A stretch of DNA of 64,000 bases from Diadophis punctatus similis (lineage: Eukaryota; Chordata; Lepidosauria; Squamata; Dipsadidae). Shown here in pieces: positions 1 through 64,000 of the stretch (position 1 is its first letter; every line of letters starts with the position of its first letter). Made by a program: the position numbers and the translations under genes. The notes beneath the pieces are model-generated. The model was not told where the DNA came from. It was given only the letters and a program-made list of their open reading frames with translations, and did no database searches. The DNA lies in assembly GCA_023053685.1 (NCBI GenBank), contig JALIGW010000002.1, positions 168,694,430-168,758,429 of the forward strand. Direction: 5' to 3'.

Positions 1-69
1 GAAATAACAAATTGTAGAAGTTAGATATGTTCCTTCTGCTTTGGTTCTAGTTTTCTTTAACACTATCAT

Positions 70-276
<207 letters not shown>

Positions 277-3150
277 AGGGAATCAGGTGATGTTTTCCAG
301 CAAAATATAACATAATTTCCCCCAAACAGTGTTGTCATTTTATTTTTTGAATATTTTATTCAAATAATTTATAAGGCTGACCCACTCACAATTTGTAATT
401 TTGGACAGAGTACACTAATTAAAAACAAATAAAAAATAAGTATAATTCAAAACCAATGAAATAAAACACAACACATAGCAGAGGCTGAATGCTACAACTA
501 CTCTCATAGTAGCATAATTTTATGTACCATCTTGATCCACGAGCTTGATGTATTGAGCTGGCAAATACAGAAAAGAAAATCCAGATTCTATATGTTCCAT
601 AAAGGGCATTTGATTCTTGCAAGAGTGATCATTCCAAATGACAAGCATAGCAACAGAGAACACACATCTCCTAGAACCCATTAGAGCCTTCCCTTAGGAT
701 GAGCAGAATAACAGGAAATAGGCAGTTATACAAATACTGTAATCTGGTATGCGTCATGTTGGTGATAACCAAGTCCTTGAATTGAATATAGAGGCCTATT
801 GGGAGCCAGTGCAGCTCACAGAGTAGTGGTATGACATGGAAATATTAAGGTACACCTATTACTATCCACGTTGTTGCATTCTGAACCAATATAGCTTCGG
901 GATGGTCTTCAGTGGCAATCCCAGATGAATAAACATGAACAGGGTTTCCTGATCCAGAAATGGGTTTCATGCTATTTACCTAAGACTAAATTTTCTCTAG
1001 ATAAGAGATACAGTATGGGTTGGAATTGTTTCATCATAGCATACAAAGATCACATCATCTTCCTTCACCTTTTATCTTTGTAAAGGAGAGGAACGAATAG
1101 AATTGTATCTAGTTTTCAACAGTATATTATATATCCTACTTTTCCTCTGCTTTCCTCACACTACCACGAAAGGATAATCAAATGATAAGTAAAATGGATT
1201 TAGCTTTCTTGGAGGAAATACTGTGACTTTATGAGTAGAATTAACAGTAAAATTTGACATGAATTTTGAGCAACATGTTAACAGTTTACATTTTACCACT
1301 TCACAGTACAGGACAGACTCTTCTCAAACAAGATTTTCTAAATGTAGAGTTACTTCTCCCCCCCTGCCCCCAGTATTGAGAAGCATTAAGCATCACATTT
1401 CTTACCTATCACATCTTTAGATTATGATTCCAGCACCTTCTGTGTGTAATATCTACTTAACCTTAAGAGCAAAACAATTGTTTGCTTCCCTGGTTCAAAT
1501 AATAATGCTGCTTCACATCCCTAGAGGCTGTGAACATTTTTCTTTTCCATTCACAACACTAACACCTTTGAACCTTTCTTGTGGATGAACCTTTCTTGCT
1601 CTTTGTGGATGTATTGTTTTTCACAAAACAGGACTGGGAAACAGAAAGGATCCCCATAGGGGACAATATAGACTATATTTTCATAGGTGAGAAAAATATG
1701 CTTTTACCATAAGTTTTTCTTATGTTTTTACTGTAATCATTGTCTTTATATATTGTATTTTCATTTCATATAACTTTTAATAAACTCAATAAAGTTTAAT
1801 AAACTCAAGGAGTTATACATGATTTAGCTTGTATTTTCCAATTTTATCCCTATAGCAATCTTGGAAGAGAGGTGAATGGGATGGAGTCACCCACTGTGTT
1901 TCATGGATGAATGAGGATTTTCAATCTGGATTTTGTAAACCTTAATAGTTAGTTTGCTTGATCAGTTGCTTAATTTATATCCTGCCTTTCCTCTTGCATG
2001 TTCTAGGTAGCTTACACACATCACTCCTTCTATTCTTTCTCCACCAAAAAAACAAAAACAAAACCGCACTGTGAGGTAAATTAGACTAAGAGATGCTGAC
2101 TTGTCAAAATCAATCTAGGAATTGGCTAACGCTAGATTTGAAAAACAGGTTTCCCCCTTCTTAGTCCAATACTAAATAACTGAATCTAATTATCATATTA
2201 TCCAATCACTATTCCATAATTTAGAATTGGCATTCAATTAAAGCTGAATTTAATCAATCAAGAAAGAACTTTCAAGAATAACATGAGGGGGAGGAAGGTA
2301 TCCCAACATGAAAAAGGTAGGTTTTAATAAAACAATAACATTGTAGTTGTTGGTTCTGTCTTCCAGCTCAGTGTTGGTACGTAAAGCATAATCAGAAATA
2401 ATTGTTTCATGTGAAAGAGGCAAAGAAGCAGGAATGGACATCTTTCCTCGCTGTTGCTCTGATTATTTGAGTAGGGGTACTCTGTTCTCTTCTCATCACC
2501 TTTTTGTTCTACATATTTTTTGATAGACTGTAGGCCTGAGGACAGGGACTTTCTGTATTTATTCATAGGCAAGCAGTTCTGAAAGTAGGTCAAAAATGGA
2601 GCATGAATAATATTAACTACAACAGCCATTCTATTTTTTAAAAAAATGCAAACATTCTAAACTGCCCACTGCCATTAAGGCAGCCTAAGGGTTTCTACTT
2701 AAAGGCTAGTACATTCTGGCTATCATGAAGATTATCTTCTTCTTTCAGTAAATGGAGTAATGTGAAGATTGGTACACCCCCCCCCATTTTGAGACTGAAC
2801 TTTTAGTGACCTCCATGGTCTAGATCAAGAGTGTACAGTAAGAATCAAAAGTGAACAGCCACATTGTTTGAATGGTGGCTGTACAGTGGCTGAGAGTATA
2901 CCTTGCAGGAACTGGCATGTCTATTGTCCCATGACTAATGGAACAGCTCAAGAAGTAATAAAAGCATAACAGACATTAGAAATACAGCAGGAGTAGGAGT
3001 AAAGACCAGGGGAACCTTTAACCAATCTCTTCCCCTCTCCCACCTCATCTCAGAAGCCTGGTAGGGAGGCTATGAGTACCTTGGGAACTGGTTTATGCTA
3101 TTAAGTGGGAGATCTGCCTATAATATCATTATCTATGATTTGATCTTGGA
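277..3150. other. Upstream intergenic DNA, no gene seen
   Basis: AT-rich sequence with only short chance frames. Besides the LINE fragment at 768-950, a weak antisense SINE/LINE-like remnant lies near 1960-2110. I see no exon with credible splice sites and protein similarity. Confidence 0.5.
768..950 (-). repeat. L2-type LINE fragment, antisense
   Basis: The segment contains GGGAGCCAGTGCAGCTCA and, further on, CATTCTGAACCAATATAGCTTCGGGATGGTCTTC in diverged form. The same phrase set (TTGAATTG, GAAGCCAGTGCAG) recurs at about 27190-27225 beside a LINE coding remnant on the - strand. It is old and non-coding. Confidence 0.5.
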
Positions 3151-3153
3151 TAT

Positions 3154-3390
3154 CGGAGCCGGTTTGGTCTAGTGGCTAAGGCGCCAGGCTAAAAACCAGG
3201 AGACTGGTGAGTTCTAGGCATGAATGCCAGCTGGGTGACTTTGGGCCAGTCATTCTTTCTCAGCCCAACCCATCTCACATGGTTGTTGTGTGGAGAAAGC
3301 AGAAAAGAGAAAGAGTATTAGGTATGTTCATTGACTTGGAATTTTTTGTAAAAATAATACAAATTGAAGAAAGCTAAATAAAAGATGTCG
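3154..3390 (+). repeat. tRNA-derived Sauria-type SINE (full-length-like)
   Basis: It starts GGAGCCGGTTTGGTCTAGTG, an A-box-like tRNA head, then GTGAGTTCTAGGCATGAA (degenerate B box), the body GCTGGGTGACTTTGGGCCAG and CTCAGCCCAACCCATCTCA, and a tail ending in AAATAAA. The tail matches the antisense copy at about 8760-9035, so this is a subfamily with a LINE-like 3' end. Confidence 0.75.
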
Positions 3391-3404
3391 CAGCAGTCAA
3401 AATA

Positions 3405-3693
3405 TACCAAGGGGTATGAATCACTGCAATTAGTAACACAGTTGTTAAGTGAATCCGGCTTCCCCATTGACTTTGCTTGTCAGGTCACAAAGGGTGATCA
3501 CATGATCCCAGGACACTGCAACCATCATAAGTAAGAGTCAGTTGCCAAGCACCTGAATTTTGATCAGGTGACAATGGGGATGGTGCAACTGCCATAAGTG
3601 TGAAAAACAGTTATGCCAGTGTTTTCAGTGTTGTTTTAACTTTGCATGGTCACTAAATGAACTGTTGTAAGTTGAGAACTACCTGTATTGGCA
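3405..3693 (+). mobile_element. Mariner-type MITE, CAGGTAGTCC family, 5'-truncated
   Basis: It contains the family blocks AATCACTGCA, GTTGTTAAGTGAATC, CCCCATTGACTTTGCTTGTC, GTGATCACATGA and the end AAGTTGAGAACTACCTGTA. The right end matches the terminal inverted repeat seen complete at 34545 and 60695. The left third is missing. Confidence 0.7.
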
Positions 3694-3899
3694 GCCTGGC
3701 TGAGGGGTAATGGAAGTCAAGGCTTTGTAATACGCATACCCGTTTTGATAATAATCTCACAATTTCTGTTATGCAGAAATTTTTAGGAAATTTTTGATTA
3801 CTGCACAATTTTTAAAGTACAAACATCCGGACCGGAAACCTGCTTTACACCTTCCCCTGTCCTCCATCCTCTTTTAGGAATGATAGTCAATGGGTAGTG

Positions 3900-4250
3900 T
3901 ACAGATAAGAGGAACCAGACTAGAAACTGAGTGATTGTAAGTTCCAGTCCTGCCTTAGGTACAAAGTCAGCTGAGGACCTTGGGCCAGTTACTCTGTCTC
4001 AGCCCTACCGTGTTTCCCCGAAAATAAGACCTTGTCTTATATTTTTTTGAATCCTGAAATAAGCGCTTGGCCTTATTGCCATGCACTCAAAAGCCTGATT
4101 GGGCTTATTATCAGGGGATGTCTTATTTTGGGGGGAACAGGGTAGGAATCAGTCAATGACAAACCACTTTCAAAAAACATTGCCCCCCCCCAAAAAAAAC
4201 CAGTAGGAATTTGTCCAAGCATCACCACAAGTCAAAACTGACTTGAAGGT
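3900..4250 (+). repeat. Sauria SINE interrupted by a mariner-type element
   Basis: The left part has GAACCAGACTAGAAACTGAG, GTTCCAGTCCTGCCTTAGG and GACCTTGGGCCAGTTACTCT ending CTCAGCCCTA. The right part resumes GGAATCAGTCAATGACAAAC and ends GACTTGAAGGTG, the typical SINE 3' part. The gap is exactly the element at 4008-4142. Confidence 0.75.
4008..4142 (+). mobile_element. 135-bp mariner-type MITE, CCGTGTTTCCCCG family
   Basis: The ends are CCGTGTTTCCCCGAAAATAA and the reverse complement of TTATTTTGGGGGGAACAGG. A TA dinucleotide flanks both sides (4006-4007, 4143-4144). TA duplication with short inverted ends fits Tc1/mariner. It has no coding capacity. Confidence 0.85.
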
Positions 4251-4319
4251 GGAAAAAAATAATATAGAAATTGAGAGTAATCAAGTAACAAGAGATAGGT
4301 GGTCTGCTCCTGTTCAATT

Positions 4320-4775
4320 CATATTATAAAAAAGATGTAGAGACTCTAGAAAGAGTGCAGAAAAAAACAACAAAGATGATTAGGGGGCTGGAGGCTAAAG
4401 CATATGAAGAACGGTTGCAGGAATTGGGTTTGTCCAGTCTAATGAAAAGAAGGACTAGGGATGACATGATAGTAGTGCTTCAATATTTGAGGGGCTGCCA
4501 CAAAGAAGATAGCCGGTGCTATTTTCCAAAGCACCCAAAGGCAAGACAAGAAACAATGGATGGAAACTAATCAAGGAGAGAAGCAACCTAGAACTAAGGA
4601 GAAATTTCCTAATAATGAGAATAATTAACCTTCAGAAATTGTGGGTGTTCCATCACCGGAGGCTTTTAAGAAGAGACTGGACAGTCCCTTGTCTGGAATA
4701 TTATAGGGTCTCCTGCTTGAGCAGGGGGTTGGACTAGAAGACCTCCAAGATCCCTTCCATCTCTGTTATTCAATC
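4320..4775 (+). repeat. CR1 LINE 3' end (reverse transcriptase C-terminal end plus 3' UTR)
   Basis: Frames read RVQKKTTKMIRGLEAKAYEE and RLQELGLSSLMKRRTRDD, the C-terminal tail of CR1 ORF2, followed by the 3' UTR phrases GGTTGGACTAGAAGACCTCC and CTTCCATCTCTGTTATTCAA. It is 5'-truncated and frameshifted, so it is a dead copy. Confidence 0.85.
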
Positions 4776-4989
4776 CAATTACTTCACAAAGGAGATGCCA
4801 TCAATGATCTAAGAATTTCATGATACTTTTTTTATTTTTTATAAAAGCCCTGGCTCCTTGAGGTGAACTGCAAATTTACACCATGTCCCCCTCTCCCCCC
4901 ACATATTTCAAAAATCGTCCAGTTGCTTCAGTATACACAAGAGGTAGAGCGGGATTGTGACTATAGCAATACACGAACCTCACTTGTCA

Positions 4990-5530
4990 AATCAACCACG
5001 GAGCCGGATTGGCTGAATAACGGGGCTGAACAAAGGTTTTTCAGGCGAGACGCTGCAATCCGATGCATACCGGAGGACACCTCCGACCTTCGCTGAGCGC
5101 CGGGCGAAGTCTTTCTGCTCGACAACGGGATTTTTTCAGCCCGCGGCCGGCACCGGCACCGGTTTTCAGCTGGGCCACGCCTTCTCCGCCCGCTCGGGTC
5201 GAGGCGGGCTCGCAAGGAGGGGTTGCTTCGCCGCGCCGGGAGATCGGCAGGTAGGTGGGCTGCGTGGGTTGGGCAGGCGCGCGCCGCCGCCGCCGCCACC
5301 TTTGTGGCGTCGGGGGGCACGTCGCCTTCTCTCCAGAGGCCGGGCGCGAGAGCCGGGGACGAGGGGCGGGGCTAAAAAAAAAAAAACCTTCGCCGCCGCG
5401 GGAACGCAGCGGCAGGCGGGCTTGCGCCTGGCAGCCGGGCGAGCGCCGCCGCTGTCACTGCAGCGAGTTTGCTGCAGTTTCTTTCCCACCCACCCTCAGG
5501 CCGCGCATGCTGCAGCCCGCTCCGGTAGGC
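4990..5530 (+). promoter_or_regulatory. ACSL6: CpG-rich promoter and 5' UTR region of ACSL6
   Basis: The stretch is dense in CpG and GC, unlike its AT-rich surroundings, and leads directly into coding exon 1. It carries an inverted CCAAT box (GATTGGCTGA near 5007-5016) and a GC box GGGGCGGGGC (5363-5372). I see no clear TATA box, which fits a CpG-island promoter. The transcription start cannot be placed by eye. There is also a possible short 5' UTR intron: donor CGGCAG/GTAGGT at 5251 and acceptor CCACCCTCAG ending at 5499. That intron is inference only. Confidence 0.7.
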
Positions 5531-63196
<57,666 letters not shown>

Positions 63197-63554
63197 GTAA
63201 AGAGAATAGATTTGTTTGAAAAATTCTTCAAATACTTTTTGGTTTCTTAAGCAGGAGTCTGGTTGTTCAAAATATGTATTTCAGTAGCAAAAGTCCCTTT
63301 AAATTTGATTCCACAGTGAAATATTAGAAGAAGGATCAAGAAGAACGTACAGGAATAAAATTTATTTTATTGGATTTTTACAATTTGCCATTTTACTACA
63401 TCTCTGCATTTAATATCTGCAGGATCACATGGACCAAATGGATTCTAGAAAACCATGTAGCTTTCTTTATCTGTTTCTTAACTGAAAAGGTCCTCATTCC
63501 AAAATCTAAAGAAATAACATTTTAATCAAAATATTTTGTTTTTAAATTTAAAAC

Positions 63555-63830
63555 AATGAGCCGAGGTGGCACAGCGGTTAGAGGCAGTACTGCAGTCCAC
63601 TTTAGCTGACTGTGATCTGCAGGTCAGCGGTTCAAATCTCACCGGCTCAAGGTTGACTCAGCCTTCCATCCTTCCGAGGTAGGTATAATGAGGACCCAGA
63701 TTGTTGGGGGCAATATAAATATACATTGCTTACTGGTGTAAACCGCTTAGAGAGTGCTTGCACTGTGATGTGGTATATAAATCTCACAAATAAATAAATA
63801 AAAAATAAAAATAAAAAAATAAAAAATGCC
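63555..63830 (+). repeat. tRNA-derived SINE in intron 6
   Basis: ATGAGCCGAGGTGGCACAGC (A box GTGGCNNAGCGG), GGTTCAAATCTCACCGGCTC (B box), GTTGACTCAGCCTTCCATCC, GAGGACCCAGATTGTTGGGG and a tail GTAAACCGCTTAGAGAG then AAATAAATAAATAAAAAATA. It is the sense copy of the family at 20871. Confidence 0.88.
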
Positions 63831-64000
63831 AATGTAATTAGAATTGTAGCAGAGAATTAAGGTTCAAGTATCAAATTTAGATCTTAAAATCCAGATGAGA
63901 TTTCCAGTACGGGAATTAACTGTTTAAAAATTCTATGTTTTGAGCCTTTTCTGCAGCTTTTGAAGTTTATGAATCGTTATAATCGTTGGAGAAAACAGAT

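Noticed and set aside
63555..63640. Functional tRNA gene
   Set aside because: A and B boxes are present, but no cloverleaf closes and the sequence continues into a SINE body and A-rich tail.

Overview
The window is nuclear vertebrate DNA from a squamate reptile, most likely a snake. The evidence is the repeat content: tRNA-derived Sauria-type SINEs, CR1 and L2 LINEs whose tails run into ATTCT- or AAAT-type microsatellites, many small hAT and Tc1/mariner-type elements, and long simple repeats. This species call is inference; no species marker was available.

Only one protein gene is supported: the 5' part of a long-chain acyl-CoA synthetase on the + strand, best matched to ACSL6. Six coding exons are visible at 5531-5579, 56750-56970, 60751-60865, 62006-62070, 62907-63008 and 63097-63196. 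They join in frame through GT-AG junctions to give 217 codons plus one base, about 30% of a family protein of roughly 700 residues. The part present is the hydrophobic N-terminus, the membrane anchor and the start of the AMP-binding domain; the ATP-binding signature and everything after it lie beyond 64000. Exon 1 sits in a CpG-rich promoter (about 4990-5600), and intron 1 is about 51 kb long.

Layout: 1-4950 is upstream intergenic DNA with a compound microsatellite, SINEs, a CR1 3' end and a mariner-type element inside a SINE. 4990-5600 is the promoter and first coding exon. 5580-56749 is intron 1, largely made of recognisable mobile DNA: nine or more copies of two hAT families, three copies of a mariner-type element with internal tandem repeats, two DIRS-like tyrosine-recombinase retrotransposons, L2 and CR1 pieces, a Helitron-derived piece joined to an L2, a 5'-truncated L1-like insertion, 5S rRNA-derived SINEs and long simple repeats. 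56750-63196 holds exons 2-6. After that come intron 6 and one more SINE.

I see no operon, CRISPR array, functional tRNA or rRNA gene, or new multi-gene system. The most interesting structures are the DIRS copy with its internal complementary region, a three-layer nested insertion, a Helitron helicase fragment fused in frame to an L2 reverse transcriptase, a GC-rich hAT element that mimics a CpG-island promoter, and transposon families that carry NRF1-, YY1- and ZNF143-like motifs. Most of the other open reading frames are chance frames in repeats.
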